DNA of 10,447 bases from NCBI GenBank assembly GCA_003021755.1, contig PXQZ01000111.1:1-10447 (forward strand), written 5' to 3'. The number at the start of each line of letters is the position of its first letter. Positions within the stretch are counted from its first letter, which is position 1. Shown here in pieces: positions 1 to 6,751 of this stretch. The notes under the pieces are model-generated. The model was not told the origin of the DNA, did not search any database, and was given only the letters and a program-made list of their open reading frames with translations. The translations under genes and the position numbers were made by a program. This DNA comes from Halobacteriales archaeon QH_8_67_36. GTDB taxonomy: Archaea; Halobacteriota; Halobacteria; Halobacteriales; Haloarculaceae.

Positions 1-63
1 AAGCCCCGGTCTGTTCGGCTTGGGGGCCTCGCTGTGCGCTTCCTTCGCTCACTCCGTTCGCTC

Positions 64-143
64 ATACTGGTGGCTGTACGTTCGTAACAATATTCGCCAC
101 CCCGGGGTGGCGAAATACTTCGGGTTGTTACAGCCACCAGTAT
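64..143. repeat. 80-bp nested palindrome, MITE-like or cruciform
   Basis: The outer arms are a perfect 15-bp inverted repeat (64-78 and 129-143, starting ATACTGG and ending CCAGTAT). The centre is a perfect 22-bp palindrome at 93-114 (TTCGCCACCCC then its complement). A third pair, 84-90 with 125-131 (GTAACAA/TTGTTAC), overlaps the outer arm, so two alternative folds compete. No target-site duplication is obvious outside the arms. The size and arms suggest a miniature inverted-repeat element, but a cruciform regulatory site or the hairpin of a small RNA cannot be excluded. Confidence 0.7.
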
Positions 144-183
144 CAGTCCAGTGCTTGCGTCGGCCGCCGTCGCCGAACGGACC

Positions 184-237
184 GCCCCTTTCAGTCCCAC
201 CCCGCGCGACAGCCGATCGGGCGGGACTGAAAGGGGC
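184..237. repeat. 15-bp perfect inverted repeat, 24-bp loop
   Basis: Positions 184-198 (GCCCCTTTCAGTCCC) are exactly complementary to 223-237. The loop (199-222) is GC-rich. As RNA on either strand this would form a stable stem. It directly abuts the next inverted repeat at 237-316, so the two together look like one composite structured block. Its function is unknown. Confidence 0.65.
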
Positions 238-316
238 CGGACGCTCGGCGTTCGAGACGACGTAAGCACCGCAGCGAAGTGAGGAGCGCAACGAGTCGCA
301 GTAGCCGAGCGTCCGG
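237..316. repeat. 13-bp perfect inverted repeat, 54-bp loop
   Basis: Positions 237-249 (CCGGACGCTCGGC) pair exactly with 304-316. The enclosed 54 bp carry GCGAAGTGAG and GCGCAACGAG runs resembling common haloarchaeal intergenic sequence. The stem begins on the last base of the previous inverted repeat. Confidence 0.6.
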
Positions 317-495
317 GAGCTTTCTGGCTGTTCGCAGTAACGCAATACACTGCAGAACTGTTCCGGAGGACTGCTGACGGACCGGAGTCGGTACCAGCCG
401 TGCCCACCTTATCGACAATGCCACCTACAAGACCACTACTCCACACGTTTCCCAGAACCGGGAGCTTCAATTGCGCCCACGCACAACACGCGGCC

Positions 496-666
496 ATGAG
501 CCTCGAACTGGAACACTACTGTCCGAACTGCGAGGAGTACAGCGAGTTCTGGAAGGTCGCCAGCACGTCGATGCATCTCGGGCGGAAGGTCAAGTGGCAC
601 TGCGGCGAGTGTGACTACGGCTTCGTCCGCATCGACGGCGAGGTCGACACGGCACAGAGCGCCTGA
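496..666 (+). CDS. Small CPxC/CxxC zinc-ribbon protein (56 aa)
   Basis: This is a 56-residue acidic protein with two Cys pairs, CPNC at residues 9-12 and CGEC at 36-39. They are separated by 23 residues that include the basic stretch HLGRKVKWH. The spacing fits a single four-Cys zinc beta-ribbon. The frame is open upstream to a GTG at 400, but that stretch is not acidic and lacks any motif, so the ATG at 496 is the better start. Small one-domain zinc proteins are abundant in haloarchaea. I recall a family annotated as DUF7838 that looks like this one, but I cannot verify the match. Function is unknown; possible roles are protein-protein contact or nucleic-acid binding. No Shine-Dalgarno sequence is evident, and a weak AT-rich patch at 465-473 is at about the right distance for a leaderless transcript. 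It stands alone, with repeat-bearing intergenic DNA on both sides. Confidence 0.8.
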   Translation: MSLELEHYCPNCEEYSEFWKVASTSMHLGRKVKWHCGECDYGFVRIDGEVDTAQSA

Positions 667-1032
667 GAGTTACACGGTACGCTACCGTCCTATATAGCCG
701 TACTGAGAGGTCTTAGAAGCAGTTTTGATGGTCCCCTCGGTCGGCCTACGTGAGGATGAGCCCGGACCAGACGGGGGTGGCCGCGGACGTCACCGACCGA
801 GCGTGGAACTGTCACTGACCGTGGTCCGCTACGCTAATACGGATTGTTGTAGTCTCTTATCGGTATCGCCAACCACCGAGTCGGCCGTTCACAGGTAAAC
901 AGCTACAACAATCCGTATGACGGGCCGGACCGCTGTACGACACACCCACCGGAGGCGACTGTTGATGCGCGGATGTCGACGTGGCTGAGCGCGAATGCGG
1001 GGCGTTCGTCGACCTCGCGGCGATGCAGTGAC
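667..1032. other. Intergenic region without a convincing gene
   Basis: There is no convincing gene between the zinc-ribbon gene and the response-regulator promoter. The region contains an AT-rich patch (CTATATAG near 690), a 9-bp inverted repeat (736-744 with 793-801, CTCGGTCGG), the 82-bp palindromic element at 837-918, and a 20-codon open frame at 756-818. That frame has reasonable composition but is too short to support. The rest shows nothing recognisable. Confidence 0.6.
837..918. repeat. 82-bp element with perfect 16-bp inverted ends
   Basis: Positions 837-852 (ATACGGATTGTTGTAG) are the exact reverse complement of 903-918. About 50 bp of unique sequence lie between the arms. No flanking target duplication is visible unless the terminal ATA/TAT is counted. 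The 15-bp segment on the minus strand at 915-901 matches 121-135 in the first palindrome at 11 of 15 positions, and all four differences are transitions, so the two elements may be related. It lies about 120 bp upstream of the response-regulator promoter, so it may be a non-autonomous mobile element or a regulatory hairpin. Confidence 0.7.
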
Positions 1033-1047
1033 CGTAGGTTTTTATTT
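1033..1047 (+). promoter_or_regulatory. Archaeal promoter (TATA) of the response regulator
   Basis: A T-rich box (TTTTTATTT, 1039-1047) preceded by a purine-containing BRE-like stretch (CGTAGG) sits 23-31 bp upstream of the ATG at 1070. This is the distance expected if transcription starts on or next to the start codon, giving a leaderless mRNA as is common in haloarchaea. Confidence 0.65.
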
Positions 1048-1069
1048 CACAAGGAGCAACCATGTGTAG

Positions 1070-1438
1070 ATGAGCATCGACGTTCTCTTGATCGACGAAG
1101 ACAGGGACGTGCTCGAAATCGTCCGGACGTTTCTGGAGCAGGAGGACGACCTCGAGGTGACCAGCGAGGCCGACCCGGAGGCGGCGCTGGAGATGGCCCT
1201 GACCGACGACTACGACGTGGTCGTCAGCGACTACAAGATGCCCCGACTCGACGGACTGGAGCTGTGCACGACACTCCGGGACCGGGAGCGGTCCCTCCCC
1301 TTTCTCCTCTTTAGCGCCCGTGAACCGGAGGACGTCCGGCCGGCGGCCGACGACGCCGGCGTGACCGACTTCGTCCAGAAGGGGACCGGTACCGAGCAGT
1401 ACAGCAAGCTGGCCGAGAAAATACGCGCCGCGGTCTAA
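1070..1438 (+). CDS. Stand-alone response regulator receiver protein
   Basis: This 122-residue protein consists of one CheY-like receiver domain and no output domain. The catalytic set is complete: acidic pocket Asp9/Glu10, phospho-acceptor Asp54 in the SDYKMPRLDG loop, Ser82 in LLFSARE, and Lys104 in FVQKG. By family knowledge, Asp54 takes a phosphoryl group from a histidine kinase. With no DNA-binding or enzymatic module, it should act by protein contact, as a phosphate shuttle or sink, or on a separate effector. The start at 1070 is supported by the TATA box at 1039-1047. An AAGGAG at 1051-1056 lies 13 nt before it. The gene faces the large histidine kinase tail to tail, and the stop codons overlap by 4 nt. 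This makes that kinase the likely partner, although they are not co-transcribed. A gene this short could equally serve other kinases. Confidence 0.9.
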   Translation: MSIDVLLIDEDRDVLEIVRTFLEQEDDLEVTSEADPEAALEMALTDDYDVVVSDYKMPRLDGLELCTTLRDRERSLPFLLFSAREPEDVRPAADDAGVTDFVQKGTGTEQYSKLAEKIRAAV

Positions 1439-4400
1439 ACGTCGGTTCGCGGGAGCGTCAGCGTGACCGACACCCCGTCAGTGCTGCTCTCGAAGCGCAC
1501 GGTGCCGCCGTAGGACTCCGTCATCCAGATGACGAGCCACAGCCCCAGCCCGCTGCCGTGGCTCAACTGCGTGATGGGCTCGTTGCCGGTCAACACGTCG
1601 AGTTCGTCGTCCGGGATACCCGGCCCGTCGTCGGTGACGGTGACCGACACCGTCTCGGGGGTCGGGTCGACGGCGACGGCGATTGCCGGCGCCTTGCCGG
1701 CGTGTTCGAGGCTGTTCTCCAGTAGCTCGCCGACGACGCGGCTCAGGCGACCGTCAGCGGCCATGACCGACGCCTCCGGCACCGTGACGTCTATCGCCGT
1801 CTCGTAGCGCGTCGCATACTGTCTGGCGACCGACTCGACGGCCTCCGTGACGTCAAGCGGCGTCGTATCGCCCTCGTCTCGCCGGACGGACCGCTCTATC
1901 TCGCGGGCTCGGTCGCTGAGCGAGGCTATCTGTTCGGCCTTCCCGAGGAGCCGTTCGAGCAGTTCGCGGTGTCGCTCGTCGTCGGTCAGCTCGTGGAGTT
2001 CGTCGGCGAGCCCGATGACGACCGTCAGGTCGTTGCGGAGGTTGTGCCGGAGGACGCGGTTGAGGACTTCCAGCCGGCGCTGGCGCTGCTTCTGCTCGGT
2101 GATGTCGGTGTAGATGCCGAAGCTCCAGACGTCGTCGTCCCGTCGGTAGGGGACACCCCGAAAGAGGAAGTCACGGAAGCCGTCGTCGGTCCGCCGGCGG
2201 ATTTCGGCCTGGACGACCTCGCCCTCGGCGCCCCGCTCGTCGAGGCGGTCGGCCTCGCGCTGTGCTTCGTCGTTCGGCGGGAGGATGAACTCGTTGAGGT
2301 CGCCGTCGAGGACGGTCCGCCGGTCCAGTCCGAACACCTCGGTGAAGGCGGGGTTGACGGAGCGGACGAGCGGCGCGTCGTCGGTGAACTCCATCTCGAC
2401 GACGGCATCCGGGAGGTTGTTGAACAGGTAGGAGAAGCGGTCCCGCTCGTCGCGCAGTTCCTCACGGGTCTGCTGTAGCTCGGTCCGGTCGCGCACGACG
2501 CCGGCGGTGCCACGGAAGCCGGCCTCGTCGATGAGCGAAACCTCTATTTCGACCGGCCGCTCCTCGCCGTCGGCGGTAAACAGCGTCGTCTCCATGCGTA
2601 TCGCTCCGTCCTCGCCGCTCATCCGGCGGTCCTGAATCCGCCTGTCGAAGGCGGTGACCGACGCCTCGTCGAGGACGGTCCGCGGGTGACGGCCGCGTAG
2701 CTCCGCGCGCTCGTAGCCCAGCCAGTCGGCCAGTGGCTCGGTGACGAGCTGGAACCGGCCGGCCTCGTCGAGGACGTACACCATGTCACGGACGTTCTCC
2801 ACGACGGTCTCGTAGCGCAGGAGGTCCCGCTCGCGTTCGACGCGGTCCAGCGCGGCCGCGGCGTTCGAGGCGAGGATTTCCGCGACCGAGACGTCCGCGT
2901 CGGAGAAGCTCTCCTGGTCGTGGGTCGCGACGCTCAACACGCCGTGGCCATCGAGCGGGACGTACATCGCCGCCCTCGCGTCCCGGTCGTCGTAGTTGGT
3001 CACCTCGTCGAAGTCGTCGACGCGGACGGTCTCGCCGCGCTGGTAGGCCTCGCCCGGAAACGCCTCGTCGGCGTCGTACACCGGCCGCTCGGGGAGCTCG
3101 TCCGTGCCGGCGACCGGGTCCAGCGTCTCGCTCTCCTCGTCGTACAGCCGGACGAGGTTCAGCCCGAAGCCGAGTTCGGACTCGGCGGCCGCGACGACCG
3201 TCTCGGCGACGGCCTCGGCGGTGTGGGCCTGCATCAGCGACCGCGTCACCTCCAGCAGCCCCGAGAGCCGCTGGTCGCGCTCCTTCTGGGCGGTGATGTC
3301 GCGAATGATACCCGCCGTCCCCTCGAACCACTCGCCGTCGTCGTCCCACAGCAGCGTCATGTGGTCCTCCGCGGGGAACGAGGAGCCGTCGGCCCGCTGT
3401 ATCGCCAGGTCGAACGTCTCCTCGTTGTCCGCCACGTCGAATATCATCGACCGGACGATGGACTCGGCGCGCTCGACGATGTCGTCGGGCTTTATCTTGC
3501 TGGTGTGGGCGCCCAGCAGCGCCGACTCGCTGTAACCGGTCAGCTCCGTCATGGCGTCGTTGACGAGCTGGAAGTGGCCCGTCTCGTCGAGCGCGTAGAT
3601 GCCGTCGTCGACGGCTTCGATGACGTTCTCGTACTGTTCGAGGTCGGTTTTGCGCTGTCGGCGCTCCAGTTCGCGGCTGGTCCACTCGGCCAGCAACTGC
3701 GCGAACGTCCGCTCGCTCTCGGAGAAGGGTTCGGTCCGGGGCTCGTCGTCGGCGAAACAGAGCGTTCCGTACAGTTCGCCGTCGACGACGACCTTCCCGC
3801 CGAGATAGCAGGCGATGCCCGACATCTGGTAGGCCATGTCGTCCTCCCACCCCTCGGCGGCCGCGTCGCGGACGCCGAACGTCTCCCGGCCCTCCCGAAC
3901 GATACGCCGGCAGTAGGTGTTCGCGAGGGCCGTCGAGACGTCGTCCTCGACGAGGTCGTGGTCCCCGGCGACGGAGACCACCTCGTAGTCGGTCCCCTCG
4001 ATGCGGCTCAGGTAGCCAAGCGAGAGATCGAGCCGGTCGGCGCCGAGTTCGAGGACGCAGTCGAGTATCTCCTCGTCCGAGAGCGAGTCGTCGGTCGCGA
4101 GCTGAGTCAGTTCCTGGAGCGACGCGTTGTTCCGTTCCAGCTCCAGCTCACGGGCCTTCTGGTCAGTGATGTCGGTCGCGATGGCGACCAGCCGGGGCGC
4201 CTGTGCCTCGCGCTCCTCGACGACGCCGTTCGTGTATATCCAGCGGCTCCGTCCGTCCACAACCGCCCGGAACTCCGCCTCGAACTGCTCGTCGTGTTCT
4301 CGGGCCCGTTCGAGAGCGTCGTCGAGCGCGTCGACATCCCCGGGATGGACGTATTCGTGGAAGGACTCGACCGTCCCGTCGAAGGCCTCGACCGTCGTCC

Positions 4401-5265
4401 CGAACAGCCCGGCGGTGGCCTCGTCCCAGACGACCTCGCCGGCCCCGAGGTCTATCTCGTAGACGCCGGTGTCGGTGCCGTCGAGCGCGAGGTCGAGTCG
4501 GCGGTTGGTCTCTTCGAGTTCGCGCTCGCGTTCCTTCCGGTCGGAGATGTTCCGGAGGAGACCGGTGCAGTACCACTCCCCGTCGCGTTTCAGGTCGCCG
4601 AAGGAGGCCGAGACGGTCAGCTCCGTCCCGTCGGCCGCGACAAGCGGGAGTTCGAGGGCGTCCCGGTCGAGGCTGCGCTCGCCGGTCTCCAGATAGCGTT
4701 CGATCCCGTGTGCTCCACGCGGGTGGTCGGGAATCAGCCTCGTGAAGTCGCTCCCGACGAGTGTACCGGTGTCGTAGCCGGTCAGTTCGGCGAGGCCGTC
4801 GTTGGCGAAGACGATGCGGCTCTCGGCGTCGATGGTGACGATTGCGTCGGCGATGCTACCGGCGATAGTCTCGAAGGACTCCCCGAGCGACGGGGCGTTC
4901 GACGGCTCCGCGGCCGCTCCGTCGCGGTCGCTGAACTGCCGGAGTCGCGCGTCGAGGTCGACCTCGCTCCGCGGGACGTACTCCGTGACGCCCAGCTGTG
5001 TCGCCCGGGCGGCCACCGTGCCGTCCGGCTCGTCGGTACACAGCAGGACGGGAAGCCCGGGGTAACGCTCACGGACCGCTTCGAGGAGCGCCAGCCCGTC
5101 GACGCCGTCGTCGGGTCGGTGGACACAGACGACACAGTCGGGCCTAACCGTCTCCAGCGCGTCGAAGAGTTCCGGGCTCGACGAGACCGCTCGGAGCGAG
5201 CCTGTGGACAGCTCCCTGCCCGGAAACGGATCGGGACCGACGTAGACGACGGACTGCTCGGACAT
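1435..5265 (-). CDS. Multi-PAS/GAF sensor histidine kinase with degenerate receiver
   Basis: This is a 1276-residue cytosolic sensor kinase with no transmembrane segment. Domain order by approximate residues: receiver-like 1-112; PAS 128-245; PAS 255-370; GAF 385-535; PAS 543-660; GAF 670-805; PAS 815-928; PAS 940-1057; dimerisation/phosphotransfer helices 1060-1125; HATPase 1135-1274. The kinase core is intact: phospho-accepting His1074 in VLRHNLRNDL, N-box Asn1184 (LLENSLEHA), G1 DDGPGIP at 1212-1218, G2 GSGLGL at 1237-1242. The receiver domain keeps its fold pattern, but the usual phospho-Asp is Val48 (CVVCVH), so it is probably a docking or sensing pseudo-receiver. Two PAS domains (near 541-572 and 811-842) share a linker-plus-PAS start and look like an internal duplication. 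PAS and GAF domains of this type can bind small ligands, flavin or haem; no ligand can be read from the sequence. The gene starts 58 bp after gcvPB on the same strand, with a possible own promoter at 5301-5310. The product probably phosphorylates a separate regulator such as the adjacent receiver. Confidence 0.92.
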   Translation of the reverse strand: MSEQSVVYVGPDPFPGRELSTGSLRAVSSSPELFDALETVRPDCVVCVHRPDDGVDGLALLEAVRERYPGLPVLLCTDEPDGTVAARATQLGVTEYVPRSEVDLDARLRQFSDRDGAAAEPSNAPSLGESFETIAGSIADAIVTIDAESRIVFANDGLAELTGYDTGTLVGSDFTRLIPDHPRGAHGIERYLETGERSLDRDALELPLVAADGTELTVSASFGDLKRDGEWYCTGLLRNISDRKERERELEETNRRLDLALDGTDTGVYEIDLGAGEVVWDEATAGLFGTTVEAFDGTVESFHEYVHPGDVDALDDALERAREHDEQFEAEFRAVVDGRSRWIYTNGVVEEREAQAPRLVAIATDITDQKARELELERNNASLQELTQLATDDSLSDEEILDCVLELGADRLDLSLGYLSRIEGTDYEVVSVAGDHDLVEDDVSTALANTYCRRIVREGRETFGVRDAAAEGWEDDMAYQMSGIACYLGGKVVVDGELYGTLCFADDEPRTEPFSESERTFAQLLAEWTSRELERRQRKTDLEQYENVIEAVDDGIYALDETGHFQLVNDAMTELTGYSESALLGAHTSKIKPDDIVERAESIVRSMIFDVADNEETFDLAIQRADGSSFPAEDHMTLLWDDDGEWFEGTAGIIRDITAQKERDQRLSGLLEVTRSLMQAHTAEAVAETVVAAAESELGFGLNLVRLYDEESETLDPVAGTDELPERPVYDADEAFPGEAYQRGETVRVDDFDEVTNYDDRDARAAMYVPLDGHGVLSVATHDQESFSDADVSVAEILASNAAAALDRVERERDLLRYETVVENVRDMVYVLDEAGRFQLVTEPLADWLGYERAELRGRHPRTVLDEASVTAFDRRIQDRRMSGEDGAIRMETTLFTADGEERPVEIEVSLIDEAGFRGTAGVVRDRTELQQTREELRDERDRFSYLFNNLPDAVVEMEFTDDAPLVRSVNPAFTEVFGLDRRTVLDGDLNEFILPPNDEAQREADRLDERGAEGEVVQAEIRRRTDDGFRDFLFRGVPYRRDDDVWSFGIYTDITEQKQRQRRLEVLNRVLRHNLRNDLTVVIGLADELHELTDDERHRELLERLLGKAEQIASLSDRAREIERSVRRDEGDTTPLDVTEAVESVARQYATRYETAIDVTVPEASVMAADGRLSRVVGELLENSLEHAGKAPAIAVAVDPTPETVSVTVTDDGPGIPDDELDVLTGNEPITQLSHGSGLGLWLVIWMTESYGGTVRFESSTDGVSVTLTLPRTDV

Positions 5266-5300
5266 GCTCGTTGATCCGTCTGGGAATGGCGTCTACCCGT

Positions 5301-5310
5301 ACATAAATGG
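5301..5310 (-). promoter_or_regulatory. Possible TATA box for the histidine kinase
   Basis: On the minus strand the gcvPB-kinase gap reads CCATTTATGT, which contains a TTTATG box. It is centred about 40 bp before the kinase ATG at 5265, which would give a leader of roughly 13 nt. It suggests the kinase can be transcribed independently of the gcv operon, but read-through over the 58-bp gap is equally possible. I see no strong Shine-Dalgarno sequence and no clear terminator in the gap. Confidence 0.4.
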
Positions 5311-5323
5311 GAGGGCGGGATTA

Positions 5324-6751
5324 TCAGTCGTCGGAATCGAGCGCCTGCCAGGAGAGCCGCGGACTCCGGGCCGCCGAGACCTGGTCGATGCGGCCGGCGG
5401 CGGTCCGACGGGGAGCCGAGGCGAGGGTCCCATCGTCCTCGCTGTGGACGGCCTCGAAGGCGGCGGCCAGCTGGTCCAGCGACCGCCGGCTCTCGCCCTC
5501 CGTCGGCTCCGTCATCAGCGCCTCGTCGACGATTTCCGGCCACTTCGTCGTCGGCGGGTGGACGCCGTGGTCCAACATCCCCTTTGCCACGTCGGCGGCG
5601 TCCTGCTCGCCCGCGCTGGCGACGAACTCGTGGTGGAACGGCCCGAACGGCACCTCGTAGGGAACCTGCTCGGCGAGGTAGTTCGCGTTCAGGACGGCCT
5701 TCGCGCTGGCGTCGGCGAGCCCCGAATCGCCGAGACGGGCGATGTAGGCGAACGTCTTCACCAACACCGGCCAGTTGCCGTAGTAGCCGTGGACCTTCCC
5801 GATGGAGTGGTCGGGGCGGTAGTACTCGTAGCCGCCGTCGGTCCGTCGGACGTGTGGATCCGGCAGAAACGGTGCCAGTCCCTCGGTGACGCCGACGGGA
5901 CCGGCGCCCGGGCCGCCGCCGCCGTGGGGCGTCGCGAACGTCTTGTGGACGTTGTAGTGCATCACGTCGAACCCCATGTCGCCCGGCCGGGCCCGTCCCA
6001 GGAGCGCGTTGAGGTTCGCACCGTCGTAGTAGAGCAGGCCGCCCGCATCGTGGACAATGTCCGCAATCCGCTCGATGTCGCGCTCGAACAGCCCCAGCGT
6101 GTTCGGGTTCGTCAGCATCAACGCGGCCGTCTCCTCGCCCACGGCCGCATCGAGCGCGTCGATGTCGACGCGCCCGTCCTCGCCGCTTGGCAGTTCCACG
6201 ACGTCGTAGCCGGCCATCGCCGCCGTAGCGAAGTTCGTCCCATGGGCCGAGTCCGGGATGACGACCTCCGAGCGCTCGTCGTCGTTGTGCCGGTGGTGGG
6301 CCTTCGCTATCCGGATGCCGGTGAACTCCCCGGCGGCGCCGGCGGGGGGCTGGAGTGTCACCGCGTCCATTCCGCCGATGCGTCCCAGGTACTCCTGCAG
6401 GCGGTGCGAGAGGCCGAGCGTCCCCTGGACGGTGCGGTCGGGCCGGTCCGGATGGACGGCGGCCGCCGGCAGCGCCGCGACGTCCTCGGTGAACGACGGG
6501 TTGTACTTCATGGTACAGGAACCGAGGGGGAACGGGCCGCTCTCGACGCCGTAGTTCATCTGGGAGAGTCGGGTGTAGTGGCGGGCCAGTTCCGGCTCGG
6601 CGGGGGCCGGCAGTTCCAGCGAGTCACGTGTCAGCTCCTCGGGCAGCGGCGAATCCTCGATGTCGACGCGCTCGCTCGCCTTCTCCGAGAGCAGCGGTTC
6701 GTAGCGCTCGGCGTCCTCGTCGGTCCAGCTAGCCTGTGAATAGGTAGTCAT
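5324..6751 (-). CDS. gcvPB: Glycine dehydrogenase (decarboxylating) subunit 2
   Basis: This 475-residue protein is the PLP-bearing half of the two-subunit P-protein (EC 1.4.4.2). It decarboxylates glycine and transfers the aminomethyl group to oxidised lipoyl-GcvH. Visible motifs are the N-terminal GSCTMKYNP signature (residues 77-85), LQPPAGAAGEFTG (133-145), HGTNFATA (170-177), YYDGAN (241-246), where Asp243 should pair with the PLP ring, and the PLP-Schiff-base Lys270 in NVHKTFATPHGGGGPG. Length and motifs fit bacterial and archaeal GcvPB. The start codon overlaps the gcvPA stop (ATGA), and a perfect Shine-Dalgarno sequence GGAGGTG lies 5 nt upstream inside gcvPA, so the start is secure. 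It is the last gene of the gcvT-gcvH-gcvPA-gcvPB operon. The C-terminal ~40 residues are poorly patterned, as expected for a variable tail. No lesion is seen. Confidence 0.96.
   Translation of the reverse strand: MTTYSQASWTDEDAERYEPLLSEKASERVDIEDSPLPEELTRDSLELPAPAEPELARHYTRLSQMNYGVESGPFPLGSCTMKYNPSFTEDVAALPAAAVHPDRPDRTVQGTLGLSHRLQEYLGRIGGMDAVTLQPPAGAAGEFTGIRIAKAHHRHNDDERSEVVIPDSAHGTNFATAAMAGYDVVELPSGEDGRVDIDALDAAVGEETAALMLTNPNTLGLFERDIERIADIVHDAGGLLYYDGANLNALLGRARPGDMGFDVMHYNVHKTFATPHGGGGPGAGPVGVTEGLAPFLPDPHVRRTDGGYEYYRPDHSIGKVHGYYGNWPVLVKTFAYIARLGDSGLADASAKAVLNANYLAEQVPYEVPFGPFHHEFVASAGEQDAADVAKGMLDHGVHPPTTKWPEIVDEALMTEPTEGESRRSLDQLAAAFEAVHSEDDGTLASAPRRTAAGRIDQVSAARSPRLSWQALDSDD

Larger units (their letters stand above)
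1..495. other. Gene-free intergenic region with stacked hairpins
   Basis: I see no convincing protein-coding gene here. Open frames on both strands are short, rich in Arg, Pro and Ser, and lack the acidic bias of the real genes in this window. Three inverted repeats lie in series (64-143, 184-237, 237-316, listed separately). Positions 42-63 and 271-298 carry the CGCTC/GCGAA/GTGAG-type runs that are common in haloarchaeal intergenic DNA. Positions 317-495 show no clear structure apart from a weak AT-rich patch at 465-473 that could be the TATA element for the gene at 496. The left edge may be cut from a longer repeat-rich region. A structured non-coding RNA is possible but unsupported. Confidence 0.6.

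Noticed and set aside
184..237. Inverted GACTGAAAGGGG motifs as paired origin recognition boxes
   Set aside because: The resemblance to archaeal ORB elements is superficial, the loop is GC-rich with no unwinding region, and no orc1/cdc6 gene is nearby.
64..316. CRISPR array from the serial repeats
   Set aside because: The three units are inverted, not direct, repeats with different sequences. There are no regular spacers and no cas genes.
756..818. Twenty-codon open frame MSPDQTGV... as a small protein
   Set aside because: It has good codon composition but is very short, has only a weak TATA-like TTTTGAT upstream and no motif. It could be chance or a gene scrap.
2920..5274. Very long plus-strand open frame (784 codons) opposite the histidine kinase
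   Set aside because: It is the antisense shadow of a GC-rich, acidic gene. The minus strand shows intact PAS, GAF and kinase motifs, whereas the plus translation is a patternless Val/Arg/Gly-rich string.
5264..6739. Long plus-strand open frame (491 codons) opposite gcvPB
   Set aside because: It is a shadow frame. All recognisable glycine dehydrogenase motifs are on the minus strand.
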